A stretch of 64,000 nt of DNA from Chryseobacterium candidae (GCF_004916905.1 NZ_SDLV01000047.1:124001-188000); one strand, 5' to 3'. Counted from the first letter of the stretch, positions 42,283 through 52,009 are shown. The notes: generated from the sequence alone by a model not told the origin. Numbers and translations: made by a program.

Positions 42283-42939
42283 ATGACCTTTCAGGAATTT
42301 TTAAATGTAGCATTTTCTCCGGTGAATACGGTGCTGACGGTTCTTCTGGGGCTTTCAGTGGTGTATTGGCTCTTTACCATTCTTACAGGGCTGGATATCG
42401 ATGTTGGGATTCATTCCGATCTGGATACAGATGCAGATATAGACGTTCCGGATGGTCATCTTCACACCCCTGATCACGACCCTTCGGCATGGATGCATTT
42501 CCTGAAATTTCTTAATCTGGATATTGTTCCGGTAACGTATTTTCTTACCCTTTCATTGCTGATCACCTGGCTGGGATCATTTTATCTGAATTATTTCATT
42601 CCACTTCCTACTTGGGCAGGAATACTGATTCTCTTTCCATTAATGATCGGAGGAATGCTATTAACAAGAATAATTTTAAAGCCTCTGAACCCTTTTTTTA
42701 AGGAAATCAATCATAAAGGTGAATTATCATATGCCTTTTTAGGAAGAGAAGGACGCTTAAAATCAAGCATTCAGGATGATAAAATAGGCATGATGGAAGT
42801 CTTTATCGGAAGTGATCCTATGACGCTGATGGTAAGAAGTAAAGACGGAAGCAGAATTGAACATGGAAGCCGTGTTATGATTGTAGATGAAGAACCCGAA
42901 AAAAGGATTTACTATGTACAGCGGTCAATAAGATATTAA
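42283..42939 (+). CDS. YqiJ/NfeD-like membrane protein with OB-fold domain
   Basis: A 218-residue protein with three transmembrane segments (about 15-35, 80-100 and 107-128), separated by an Asp/His-rich loop (DLDTDADIDVPDGHLHTPDHD). A C-terminal soluble beta-barrel (about 145-215) follows with KGELSYAFLGREGRLKSSI. This is the DUF1449/YqiJ plan, related to NfeD, whose OB-fold partner is a flotillin; the flotillin gene follows at 43073. The gap to pspA is 3 nt. The acidic His-rich loop might bind divalent metal; that is speculation. Confidence 0.83.
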   Translation: MTFQEFLNVAFSPVNTVLTVLLGLSVVYWLFTILTGLDIDVGIHSDLDTDADIDVPDGHLHTPDHDPSAWMHFLKFLNLDIVPVTYFLTLSLLITWLGSFYLNYFIPLPTWAGILILFPLMIGGMLLTRIILKPLNPFFKEINHKGELSYAFLGREGRLKSSIQDDKIGMMEVFIGSDPMTLMVRSKDGSRIEHGSRVMIVDEEPEKRIYYVQRSIRY

Positions 42940-42957
42940 AAATAAGAACTAATAACC

Positions 42958-43020
42958 ATGATAACTATTTTTTTGATTCTGATGAACTATATCCTGGATG
43001 TCATCTGTCAATTTCTATAA
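42958..43020 (+). CDS. Possible 20-residue membrane microprotein
   Basis: ATG at 42958 to TAA at 43020 encodes a hydrophobic 20-mer (MITIFLILMNYILDVICQFL). It lies between the YqiJ-like and flotillin genes, preceded by AATAAGAACTAATAACC, which has no strong ribosome site. It could be a real membrane peptide of the stress operon or chance. No homologue was recognised. Confidence 0.25.
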   Translation: MITIFLILMNYILDVICQFL

Positions 43021-43072
43021 AAACAAAAAACACAATCTATATATAAACTATAAACTATAAACTTATAAAACT

Positions 43073-45094
43073 ATGAACTTACCTTTAATTGCTGGAATTG
43101 TTGTTGCTGTGGTAGCATCAATCGGATTGATTTTCTGGATTTTATCGATGTATAAAAAAACCGTTCAGGGAATCGTTATTTTAAGAACTGGTTATGGAGG
43201 TACAAAAGTCTTCTTTAATGCCGGTATTGTCATTCCCATTATTCATCGTATGGAATCTATGGATATCTCTGTAAAAAAACTGGAGATCTCGAGAGAGGGA
43301 AGAGCTGGATTAATCTGCAAAGACAATATGAGAGCAGATATTCAGGTCGCATTTTTTATCCGTGTCAACAAATCAGTGGATGATATTGTGAATGTAGGTC
43401 AAACCATTGGCTGTCAGCGTGCTTCTGATGCCCAGACGTTGAGGGAACTCTTTGAAGCAAAATTTTCAGAAGCTCTTAAAACGGTAGGAAAGAAATTTGA
43501 TTTTACAGAATTATATGAGGCAAGAAGCGAATTCCGTCAGGAAATCCTTGATATCATCGGAACAGATCTTAACGGATATGTGCTGGACGACTGCGCCATA
43601 GACTACCTTGAGCAGACTTCCATTGATAAATTAGATAAAGACAATATTCTTGATTCTGAAGGGATTAAGAAAATCACAGAACTGACAGCTACTCAGAATA
43701 TTAAAGCCAATCAGGTTCGCCGTGATGAAGAAAAAACCATTACAAAACAAAATGTAGAAGCCAGAGAAGCCATTCTTGAGCTTGAAAAACAGCTGGCAGA
43801 AAAAGAAGAATCTCAAAAAAGAGAAGTCGCCAATATCAAAGCCCGTGAAAATGCAGAAATTCTGAAAGTAGAAGAAGAAGAGCGCCTTAGATACGAAACC
43901 GTTCGCATTGCTACAGAAGAAAAACTGCAGATTGCAGAAGAAAATAAACTTCGTCAGGTCGTTATTGCTGCTAAAAACAAAGAACGTGCAGATCTGGTAG
44001 AAACAGAAAGAGTATTAAAAGATAAAGCTCTTGAAGCTACAGAAAGAGAAAGAATTGTCTCTCTTGCCCAGATTGAAAAAGAGAAAGCCATAGAGCTGGA
44101 GAAAAAAAGTATTCAGGATGCGATCCGTGAGCGTTTAACCATGGAGAAAACCGTAGTGGAAGAGCAGCAGGGAATCAAAGATCTGGAAGCCTTCAAAACA
44201 GCAGAAAGAAATAAGCAGGTAGAAATTACCGTTGCCACTCAGGAAGCAGAGAAAAAACTGATTGAAGAAACAAGAGCCGCAGAATCCCGCAGATTGGCAG
44301 CAGAAAAAGATGCTCAGAAATATGTCATTGAAGCACAGGCGAAAAGAGATGCAGCAGAAAAAGAAGCAGAAGCCCGTAAGATTATTGCAGATGCCAAAGC
44401 AAAAGAAGAAGCAACCGTAGGATTGTCAGAAGCTCAGGTAATGCATGCAAAAGCAGATGCTGCAGAAAGACAGGGAGTTGCAGAAGCTACTGTTATTGAG
44501 AAAAAAGCAGATGCCAACAAAAAAGAAGGAATTGCCCAGGCAGAAGTCATCAAAGAAAAAGCACTGGCAGAAGCAGCAGGAATCACAGAGAAAGCAGAAG
44601 CCATGAAGAAACTGAATGATGCCGGAAAAGACCACGAAGAATTCCGTCTTCAGCTTGCCAAAGAAAAAGATGTGGAACTGGCTCAGATTGCTATTCAGAA
44701 AGATATCGCAGAAGCGCAGTCTATGGTATTGGCGGAAGCCTTCAAATCTGCAAAAATTGATATTGTAGGAGGTGATAATACATTCTTCGACAACGTTATC
44801 AGACAGGTTTCTGCAGGAAAAGGACTGGATAAATTCATCAGCCACAGCGAAAACGCGCAGATTGTAAAAGAAAACCTTCTGGGTGATGGGGAAAACATCA
44901 TCGGAAAAGTGATGGGAATGGTAGATAAATACAAAATCTCATCTGATGACATCAAAAATATGAGCATTGCTTCTTTGATCTTTAAACTGAATGGCGTTGC
45001 CTCTCAGCAGGAAAAAGGAATTCTGGAAAGAGCGCTGGATATGGCGAAACACCTGGGCGTGGAAAACAAGCCGGTGAACAATAATCATATTTGA
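43073..45094 (+). CDS. Flotillin-family protein (YqiK-like)
   Basis: A 673-residue protein. It has one N-terminal membrane helix (LPLIAGIVVAVVASIGLIFWIL, 3-24), then an SPFH/Band 7 domain (about 30-200: GYGGTKVFFNAGIVIPIIHRMESMDIS, KDNMRADIQVAFFIRVN). A long Glu/Ala/Lys coiled coil (about 210-530) with repeated AEA-type units follows, and a C-terminal soluble part. Flotillins scaffold membrane microdomains. YqiJ-YqiK pairs are known, and here the pair is extended with PspA and a giant ATPase. The length exceeds most bacterial flotillins because of the long coiled coil. Confidence 0.93.
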   Translation: MNLPLIAGIVVAVVASIGLIFWILSMYKKTVQGIVILRTGYGGTKVFFNAGIVIPIIHRMESMDISVKKLEISREGRAGLICKDNMRADIQVAFFIRVNKSVDDIVNVGQTIGCQRASDAQTLRELFEAKFSEALKTVGKKFDFTELYEARSEFRQEILDIIGTDLNGYVLDDCAIDYLEQTSIDKLDKDNILDSEGIKKITELTATQNIKANQVRRDEEKTITKQNVEAREAILELEKQLAEKEESQKREVANIKARENAEILKVEEEERLRYETVRIATEEKLQIAEENKLRQVVIAAKNKERADLVETERVLKDKALEATERERIVSLAQIEKEKAIELEKKSIQDAIRERLTMEKTVVEEQQGIKDLEAFKTAERNKQVEITVATQEAEKKLIEETRAAESRRLAAEKDAQKYVIEAQAKRDAAEKEAEARKIIADAKAKEEATVGLSEAQVMHAKADAAERQGVAEATVIEKKADANKKEGIAQAEVIKEKALAEAAGITEKAEAMKKLNDAGKDHEEFRLQLAKEKDVELAQIAIQKDIAEAQSMVLAEAFKSAKIDIVGGDNTFFDNVIRQVSAGKGLDKFISHSENAQIVKENLLGDGENIIGKVMGMVDKYKISSDDIKNMSIASLIFKLNGVASQQEKGILERALDMAKHLGVENKPVNNNHI

Positions 45095-45134
45095 TGCAAG
45101 AGTGCTTTAGATACTTTAAGAGATTCTAAGCCTC

Positions 45135-45167
45135 AAACCTTATAGGTTTTTAAAACCTATAAGGTTT
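45135..45167. repeat. 33-nt palindromic repeat, second copy of the family
   Basis: Perfect inverted repeat with 16-nt arms (AAACCTTATAGGTTTT and its complement) around one T. It has the same length and ends (AAACCT...AGGTTT) as 3613-3645 and sits 40 nt after the flotillin stop, where it may weaken read-through into the ATPase gene. Confidence 0.8.
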
Positions 45168-45248
45168 ATATCAAAAAATTTTCAAAGTACCACAAGTTAT
45201 ACAAAGATCTGCTGTAAGACAGCAGTCATGACAACCTAAATAAAAACG

Positions 45249-48200
45249 ATGTCAGAACAACTTAATTCCGGAACTTACGAAATTATTCAGAACCGTTTAA
45301 ATGAGCAGAAGAATAACCTGATTCAGAGACTTCAGCAGCTTAATGAAAACCGTAAAAATATATTTGGCGGGGTAGATTTTTCACTCATTGCCAATGAAAG
45401 AATTTCAACGGATCACAGCTGTATAGCCAAAGATATCTATTCACTGGGTGATCACCTGATATTCGGGTTTAATGCCCACCTGGGACTTCAGACGGAAATC
45501 AATATTTCGGACGTTTTTTCAATATATACAATTAATAATGACCGGTTTGAACCTCAGGATCAAACCCTGATCAATGATGAGGTTTTCATTGATGAGTTCA
45601 AAAACCTTTACAAATATTACAGAAATACTTTCTTTGCCAGATTTACCTTCACCGAAAACTATCTGTACATGGTTTTCCAGCTGTCCGAAAGTACCACAGA
45701 TATCAAAGCCTTTAAATGGCTGATCAAAGAAAATCAACTGGTCTATGTAGACTCAAGAAGTGCTTCCGAGACCTCTTACCCTCAGCAGCATGGTTTTGCA
45801 TGGACAAAGGCCACGAGAGATATGCAGAGATCCGGGAAACATCCTCATATTTCTTTAGCAGATAAAGTTTTCGTAGAAAGTATTGGTGGAGATATTACCA
45901 TCAAAGTAGAAGACAATACAGATACAGGAAAAGGAATTTACTCCGAAGATGTCATTCATAAAGATCAGAATCTGGACGATGCTGAGATTCATTTCTGTGA
46001 TCTCGATAATCTTGTTTTGTTTAAAATAAAACCCTATCAGGAAACAGAACGCTATTTTATTTATAACCACAAAGAAAAGACCGTTTCCAGAGCAGATGCC
46101 CTTAAATATTCAGGGCTTTTGCTTCCGGAAAATCAAGGGGTATTGTTTTCAAACGGATATGCCCTGCAGACCGGAGGATTAAAAGTAATTTCTCAGGATC
46201 AGAACAGACTTTACTATCTCAAAACAATTATTGAGCCTAACGGAGAAAATTTTTTATACGTTTTCTACGATGATAAAACCAACAATTATCAGTTGATTTC
46301 TTATAATATCATCACCCAAACCATCGAAATACCAATCCGATGCAGTGGATTTACGTTTCTCAATGATGGAAAACTGATCTATCTCAGAGAAAGTATTGAA
46401 ACCACTAAGCATCATCTGGCTCAGATCTGGCAGACTCCTTTTTCTAAAGAACTGCTGCCTAATGCGGAAAAAGCTGACAGTTTACTTTACAAAATAGGAA
46501 ATAAAGATATTGTAAGAGTAATGGCAGAGAGCCAGGAGCTGATCACTCTTCTGAACAAAAAAGACTCTTACAGCGGTTTGTATGATGATATTGTAAAGCT
46601 TTCCACCTTTATTCTGGATACTTATTATTTCCTTGGTGAAGATGAGGTTCAGAAACTGGATCAGCCATTGAAAGAGATCAGAGCGATTGCGCATTCGGCC
46701 ATCAATGAGTACGAAAAAGTAGTAGAACAAAGGAAAAATACAGAGGAAACTTTAGAAAAAATAAAGTTGTCCTGTGATAAAATTCTTGATGATACCAAAA
46801 GGCTTCACTATTCTCAGCTTACTGAATATATTGATGCTCTTTCTCAGATCAGAGCCTTAAGAGGAGAAGTGACGGGAGCAAGAGCGCTTAAATATGCAGA
46901 CACAATTTTGCTGGATGCGTTGGAAAAATCTCTTGCAGACCGTTATACAGAACTGTCAAATGCCTGTGTGGGATTTCTGCTTCAGGAGGGAGCATTATTA
47001 CCTTATCAAGAAAGAGCTGAGAAGATTTCCGAAGATATTATTGGACTGCAGAAAGCCATTGATGCCAAAACAATTGAAGAAGATATCAATCTCCTTTCCG
47101 GGCAGCTAGAATTGTTGGTGGATATTGTCAATAACCTTAAAATTGAAGACACCTCGCAATCTACCCAGATTATTGAAAACATATCTCTGATTTTTGCGAG
47201 GCTGAATCAGGAAAGGCTGGAGCTCAGCAAAAGAAAAAGAGAGATTTCAGGAAAAGAACTCGCTTCAGATTTTCAGGCTCAGATTACCCTGTTTGACCAA
47301 TCGGTGATCAATTTTCTGGAACTTTCGCAAACTCCGGAAAAATGTGATGAATATCTCACCAAACTTTCCATCCAGTTGGAAGGAATGGAAACGAAATTTA
47401 TTGATTTCGAAGAATTTATCCAGCAGATAGGAACTAAAAGAGAAGAAGTTTACGGACATTTCCAGAATAAAAGAGTACAACTTACCGAAACACGAAATAA
47501 AAGGACTCAGAATCTTTTTGATGCTGCGCAGAGAATCCTGAAATCTGTACAGACCAAAGCAGAATCTTTTGACTCTGAAAATGAGATCAACGGTTACTTT
47601 GCAGCTGATCTGATGGTGGAGAAAGTGAAGGATCTTTCAAGACAGCTTGCAGAGCTGGAAGATTCAGCAAAATCTGAGGAAATTCAGACGCTGTTAAAAA
47701 CATTACAACAAGAAGCGGTAAGAAAGCTTAAAGATAAAAAAGAGATCTATGCAGACGGAGAAAGCGTCATTGCATTGGGAGACTATAAATTTGCAGTCAA
47801 TCAGCAGAAGCTGGATCTTACTTTGGTGCTTAGAAATGCCCAATATTACTATCACCTTACCGGAACAAGCTTTTATGAACCTTTGAATTTCACAGCAGAT
47901 GAATTCAAAGAAGTCTGGAATCAGGAATTTGTATCAGAAAATAGCACGGTAAAAAGATTTGAATATCTTGCCTGGAATGTGTTTTCCGCTCACAAGGAAA
48001 TAACTTCAGAGATTGAAAACGAAAAGGCTGTACAGCAGTTTACAGCAGAGCATTTCGGAGAAGGATTGGTAAAAGGAATTCATGATAAAGATGCTGAGAC
48101 AATTGTATTGAAACTTCAGCAGATGCACAATGAATTGGGACTGATGAGGTTTACTGCACAGGAAAGAGCACTGGCACAGCTTTTCTGGTTTTTCCTGGAA

Positions 48201-50048
48201 AGTGAAAGAAAAGAATATTATACCAAACAGTTTGAAGCAGCCGCTATTATTGCTCAATCATTCACTGTAAAACAGGGATTTGAGTATTTAATCAGAGAAA
48301 TTTCGGAGGAAATGAAATCTTTTGCATCGGCCCATGGTGTTTTTAAAGAAACGGATTGTATCAATGCTGCCATATACCTTAAACAGGAAGACAAAGAAAA
48401 CTTCCTGATCTCAGAAAAAGCGGCCGGATTATATGAACTTTTCATGAAAGAACTGAAGGAAAAAGGCAAAGACCTGGAGTTTATCAGCCAGTTGCAGGCA
48501 ATGTATCAATACCCTCAGGCATGTTATTATATTGCAGAAAGCGCGCTAAAAGCCTTTAATTCTGGGGCTGGCCAAGATATTATACAGGAGGCAGCAGTAT
48601 TTATCATCAGTCAGAAGTTTGATCCGAATAATATCAAATACATTTCTTATGAAGTCACCATAAAAGAACTGAAGTCTCTTGAAAAAGATACGGAATACCA
48701 TCTTAGCTACTTTGAATTTGTATCCCGTCTTAGTCATTTTAATACGGTTACCGTTCCTAAATACAAACGGCTTCAGGAATTGAAGTACAGCTGGGTGGAT
48801 GAAAAGAAAAAAGCGATGAAACTTGATACTTTCAAACCTCAGGTATTGAGTTCATTTGTGAGAAATAAACTGATCAATGATGTCTATTTCCCTCTGATCG
48901 GTGCCAACCTTGCCAAGCAGCTGGGAACTGCCGGTACCGATAAAAGAACAGACAGAATGGGAATGCTTCTTCTGGTCTCTCCGCCTGGATATGGAAAAAC
49001 TACCCTGATGGAATATATGGCCGAAAGAATGGGACTGGTCTTCATGAAGATCAACGGACCGTCGTTAGGATATGATATCGTATCAACAGATCCATCTGAA
49101 GCCAAAAATGCAGGGGCGAGACAGGAACTTGAAAAACTGAATCTCGCCCTGGAAATGGGAGATAATGTCATGCTTTATCTTGATGATATTCAGCATTGTA
49201 ATCCTGAGTTTTTACAGAAATTTATTTCACTGGCAGATGGACAGAGAAAAATTGAAGGAATCTACAACGGAGAAAGTAAAACATACGATCTCCGATCCAA
49301 GAGATTCTGTCTCGTAATGGCGGGCAATCCTTATACGGAGAGTGGAGAAAAATTTAAAATTCCGGACATGCTGGCCAATCGTTCAGATACTTACAACTTA
49401 GGAGAAATATCCGGATCAAAAACAGATCTTTTCGACCTGAGCCTTATTGAAAATGCCCTGATGTCCAACGAATATCTGACCAGACTGACCAATCCGGGAA
49501 TTGAAAACCTGTATGAGCTTTATGATTGTGTGATTACAGATCATCCTGCTGACAACTTGAAAGGAAACTTCAGCTCCAGTGAAATATCGGATTTCAGAGC
49601 AGTACTGAAAAATACAATCAGGGTAAGAAATATGGTGCTGAAGGTAAACAAAGAATATATTGCCTCTGCAGCCATGTCAGACGATTACAGAAATGAACCC
49701 TCATTCAAGCTGCAGGGATCATACCGTAATATGAATAAACTGATAACACAGATACAGCCTATCCTGAAAGACAATGAAGTTATCCAGATCGTCCTGGATC
49801 ACTATCAGAATGAATCTCAGACGCTGACAACAGGGGCAGAAGCCAATATGCTGAAACTGAAAGAGCTGATAGGAATTCTCTCAGAAGAAGAAACCGAACG
49901 CTGGAATGAGATCAGAAAAACCTTTGTTAAAAATAAAACCTTAAAAGGTCTTGGAGAAAATGATAGAATGTCCCAGATTGTAGCGCTGCTTGCCCAATTT
50001 GGAGATGGGTTGGAAGGCATTAAAGAGGTTCTCAGAAAAGAAAATTAA
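45249..50048 (+). CDS. Giant AAA+ ATPase with DUF3686 N-terminal region
   Basis: A 1599-residue protein. The first 1200 residues are mostly helical with an early beta-rich part (about 50-400) and long coiled-coil stretches (about 480-850), as in the DUF3686 proteins often labelled DNA repair ATPase. The AAA+ module near the C-terminus has Walker A SPPGYGKTTL (about 1243-1252), Walker B MLYLDDIQH (about 1306-1314) and a sensor-like VMAGNPYTESG. The repair label is not supported by any nuclease or DNA-binding motif. Its partners (PspA, flotillin) suggest remodelling of membrane-associated assemblies. Confidence 0.88.
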   Translation: MSEQLNSGTYEIIQNRLNEQKNNLIQRLQQLNENRKNIFGGVDFSLIANERISTDHSCIAKDIYSLGDHLIFGFNAHLGLQTEINISDVFSIYTINNDRFEPQDQTLINDEVFIDEFKNLYKYYRNTFFARFTFTENYLYMVFQLSESTTDIKAFKWLIKENQLVYVDSRSASETSYPQQHGFAWTKATRDMQRSGKHPHISLADKVFVESIGGDITIKVEDNTDTGKGIYSEDVIHKDQNLDDAEIHFCDLDNLVLFKIKPYQETERYFIYNHKEKTVSRADALKYSGLLLPENQGVLFSNGYALQTGGLKVISQDQNRLYYLKTIIEPNGENFLYVFYDDKTNNYQLISYNIITQTIEIPIRCSGFTFLNDGKLIYLRESIETTKHHLAQIWQTPFSKELLPNAEKADSLLYKIGNKDIVRVMAESQELITLLNKKDSYSGLYDDIVKLSTFILDTYYFLGEDEVQKLDQPLKEIRAIAHSAINEYEKVVEQRKNTEETLEKIKLSCDKILDDTKRLHYSQLTEYIDALSQIRALRGEVTGARALKYADTILLDALEKSLADRYTELSNACVGFLLQEGALLPYQERAEKISEDIIGLQKAIDAKTIEEDINLLSGQLELLVDIVNNLKIEDTSQSTQIIENISLIFARLNQERLELSKRKREISGKELASDFQAQITLFDQSVINFLELSQTPEKCDEYLTKLSIQLEGMETKFIDFEEFIQQIGTKREEVYGHFQNKRVQLTETRNKRTQNLFDAAQRILKSVQTKAESFDSENEINGYFAADLMVEKVKDLSRQLAELEDSAKSEEIQTLLKTLQQEAVRKLKDKKEIYADGESVIALGDYKFAVNQQKLDLTLVLRNAQYYYHLTGTSFYEPLNFTADEFKEVWNQEFVSENSTVKRFEYLAWNVFSAHKEITSEIENEKAVQQFTAEHFGEGLVKGIHDKDAETIVLKLQQMHNELGLMRFTAQERALAQLFWFFLESERKEYYTKQFEAAAIIAQSFTVKQGFEYLIREISEEMKSFASAHGVFKETDCINAAIYLKQEDKENFLISEKAAGLYELFMKELKEKGKDLEFISQLQAMYQYPQACYYIAESALKAFNSGAGQDIIQEAAVFIISQKFDPNNIKYISYEVTIKELKSLEKDTEYHLSYFEFVSRLSHFNTVTVPKYKRLQELKYSWVDEKKKAMKLDTFKPQVLSSFVRNKLINDVYFPLIGANLAKQLGTAGTDKRTDRMGMLLLVSPPGYGKTTLMEYMAERMGLVFMKINGPSLGYDIVSTDPSEAKNAGARQELEKLNLALEMGDNVMLYLDDIQHCNPEFLQKFISLADGQRKIEGIYNGESKTYDLRSKRFCLVMAGNPYTESGEKFKIPDMLANRSDTYNLGEISGSKTDLFDLSLIENALMSNEYLTRLTNPGIENLYELYDCVITDHPADNLKGNFSSSEISDFRAVLKNTIRVRNMVLKVNKEYIASAAMSDDYRNEPSFKLQGSYRNMNKLITQIQPILKDNEVIQIVLDHYQNESQTLTTGAEANMLKLKELIGILSEEETERWNEIRKTFVKNKTLKGLGENDRMSQIVALLAQFGDGLEGIKEVLRKEN

Positions 50049-50065
50049 CCCTGTGAAGAATAAAA

Positions 50066-50097
50066 ATAAACTGCATCCATTAAGTGATGCAGTTTAT
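50066..50097. terminator. Bidirectional terminator
   Basis: 12-bp perfect stem ATAAACTGCATC / GATGCAGTTTAT with an 8-nt loop, then GTTTTTA on the plus strand. It lies between the converging ATPase and DUF389 genes. Confidence 0.85.
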
Positions 50098-50101
50098 GTT
50101 T

Positions 50102-51430
50102 TTATTGACGGATTACCTTGGCATTTTTATCAGAAAGCTTCTCAGAAATCCATTTCTTCATTTTTTCTTCCTGCTCTTTTTCTTCTTTTTCAGATTGATA
50201 GAGAACAACGGTACTTACATTGGCACTGTCTGTATTCGGAAAATTGGTTACTTTACCAATAGAAATATGGTTAAAGTCAGGAAATAGAATATTGATTTCT
50301 TTTATGAGACTGGAGTCCTTTATGGTATAACGATCCAGTTGCTGCCTTAAACGATTGATAATAAGATCTTTTTCAGATACTGCACTATTTCGCTGGCCAA
50401 TTTCATTCAATATTTCGGATTTCAGATCTGTAGCATCCTGTTTTATAATAAGTTCAGTATTGGATATTCCAAGATTTTTAAGTTTTTGATTAATAGAATC
50501 CAATTCTTTCTTATCAAACTTTTTGGATAAAAAAGCTAATTCTATTTTCTTCGGTGAAGAATTATAGTTTACTTTTTTATAAATCATAGTATATCCCTTC
50601 TGTGTAAACTCATTATTGATAAAATTATCAACACTCTGGCTAAACTTTTTTTCATTCAACAGGTTATAAGCCAGATATGAGCTGGGAAGGATCATAATGA
50701 TAATTAATGCGCTGATCCCAAACCGGATCTGTCTTTCATATTTTCGATCAACAAGTTTTACCGGTTGATATCTAAGGTATTTGATAATAAGAAACGTAGC
50801 GATGCAAATAAAAAAACAATTGATGGTATAAAGATAAAAAGCACCTATAAAGTAACTCCATTTAGCCACAGAAAGCGCATATCCTGCAGTACAGAGAGGA
50901 GGCATCAAAGCCGTGGCAATGGCCACTCCCGGAACAGGATTTCCCTGTTTTACCCTTGTAATGGCGATAACTCCAACAAGTCCTCCGAAAAAGGCAATAA
51001 GGACATCGTAAATGTTTGGGGCTGTACGGGCCAGAAGCTCTGATTGAGTTTCCTTAAACGGGCTTAAGGAAAAATAAATGAAAGAAACCAATAAACTGAC
51101 CAGAGTGGCTATCAATAGGTTTTTCATAGATCTCTTCAGCAATTGAAAATTATAGGTTCCCAATGCAAATCCTGCTCCTACTATAGGTCCCATTAAAGGA
51201 GATATAAGCATGGCCCCGATAATGACGGCAGTGGAGTTTACATTAAGACCCACGGAGGCAATCACTATTGCACACGCCAAAATCCATAAATTGGAACCGC
51301 GAAAAGAAATGTTTTCGGTAACGTTTTCAAGAACTTTCTGCTTGTCTTCCTCTCCAAAATGAAGATTGATAAATCTAAAAAATTTTCCCACCATTATATT
51401 TTTGATCTTTTTCTGAAAATAAAAATACAT
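50102..51430 (-). CDS. DUF389 multi-pass membrane protein
   Basis: A 442-residue protein; a second start at 51394 (MVGKFFRFINLHFG) would shorten it by 12 residues and is equally likely. The family core is clear: GSNLWILACAIVIASVGLN, STAVIIGAMLISPLMGPIVG and AITRVKQGNPVPGVAIATALMPPLCTAG, giving six or seven membrane helices in residues 35-270. The C-terminal part is a soluble periplasmic or cytosolic domain with coiled-coil character. The function of the family is unknown; transport is a common guess. It is monocistronic. Confidence 0.88.
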   Translation of the reverse strand: MYFYFQKKIKNIMVGKFFRFINLHFGEEDKQKVLENVTENISFRGSNLWILACAIVIASVGLNVNSTAVIIGAMLISPLMGPIVGAGFALGTYNFQLLKRSMKNLLIATLVSLLVSFIYFSLSPFKETQSELLARTAPNIYDVLIAFFGGLVGVIAITRVKQGNPVPGVAIATALMPPLCTAGYALSVAKWSYFIGAFYLYTINCFFICIATFLIIKYLRYQPVKLVDRKYERQIRFGISALIIIMILPSSYLAYNLLNEKKFSQSVDNFINNEFTQKGYTMIYKKVNYNSSPKKIELAFLSKKFDKKELDSINQKLKNLGISNTELIIKQDATDLKSEILNEIGQRNSAVSEKDLIINRLRQQLDRYTIKDSSLIKEINILFPDFNHISIGKVTNFPNTDSANVSTVVLYQSEKEEKEQEEKMKKWISEKLSDKNAKVIRQ

Positions 51431-51515
51431 AATTAAATGTAATCTTTACCTTCTGTCTGTTCTATAAAATAAAAACTTGGCATACAAATCTGCTTGAGAA
51501 GAGAACTCATTCATA

Positions 51516-51579
51516 ATCTGTATCCATAATATTAGATACTTCTGTATCTGTATCCAAAATTAAATACGCCATAATTTTG
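51516..51579 (+). promoter_or_regulatory. Direct repeats and -7 box upstream of the MocR unit
   Basis: ATCTGTATCCA is repeated at 51516-51526 and 51546-51556, each followed by an AT-rich stretch ending ATAC (51539 and 51567), a spacing of 30 bp or about three helical turns. TAATTTTG at 51572-51579 is a perfect -7 box, and the second repeat covers the -33 position. MocR/GntR regulators commonly bind direct repeats of this kind; the mocR-type gene lies downstream in the same direction. Confidence 0.65.
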
Positions 51580-51598
51580 TTTAGCTAAAGAAGAAAAT

Positions 51599-51967
51599 AT
51601 GGAAACAATTACTCAACATCAGAAACAGTTTCAATATGCTGAAGCTTATATATCAGACATGTTGATGCTTAAAAATATCTTTCTGGAAACACAGCATCTG
51701 AAAAAAGCAGACCACAGTTTCGGACTTCCTTTTCTTTTGGCTAAAAATGATAGGGAAGTCATTGCTTTTGCCAGTCTTATCGTCAATGAAAAAGAAAAAA
51801 TATCTTTTAAAATCTATGATAAAAACAGCATGACAGAAGCAGAAAAAAGAAACTTTTCTTCCCGGGCAGAAAGATATTGCAGAAATAATCAAACACCCAA
51901 TTTTCAGGATCCGGAACAATTGAAAAGTAGTATCAGCAGTATGATCAGCTGGCTGAATCCTGAATAA
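51599..51967 (+). CDS. Hypothetical protein (122 aa)
   Basis: No family was recognised. The 122-residue product has no signal peptide or membrane segment. Residues 10-35 look helical, 42-75 form strands (FLLAKNDREVIAFASLIVNEKEKISFKIYD), and the rest is helical and charged (MTEAEKRNFSSRAERYC). It sits 20 nt after the -7 box described at 51572 and 42 nt before the MocR-type gene, so the two are likely co-transcribed. Confidence 0.6.
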   Translation: METITQHQKQFQYAEAYISDMLMLKNIFLETQHLKKADHSFGLPFLLAKNDREVIAFASLIVNEKEKISFKIYDKNSMTEAEKRNFSSRAERYCRNNQTPNFQDPEQLKSSISSMISWLNPE

Positions 51968-52009
51968 AAACAGGATAAAATTGTACATTTACTTAAAACC
52001 CCTGATTCT

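Noticed and set aside
43631..44845. Long minus-strand open frames opposite the flotillin coiled coil.
   Set aside because: They are Phe/Cys-rich mirror images of Glu/Ala/Lys codons, without ribosome sites or family motifs.
45249..50048. DNA-repair function for the giant ATPase, as its common database label suggests.
   Set aside because: No nuclease, helicase or DNA-binding motif was visible; only an AAA+ module and coiled coils, in a membrane-stress operon.
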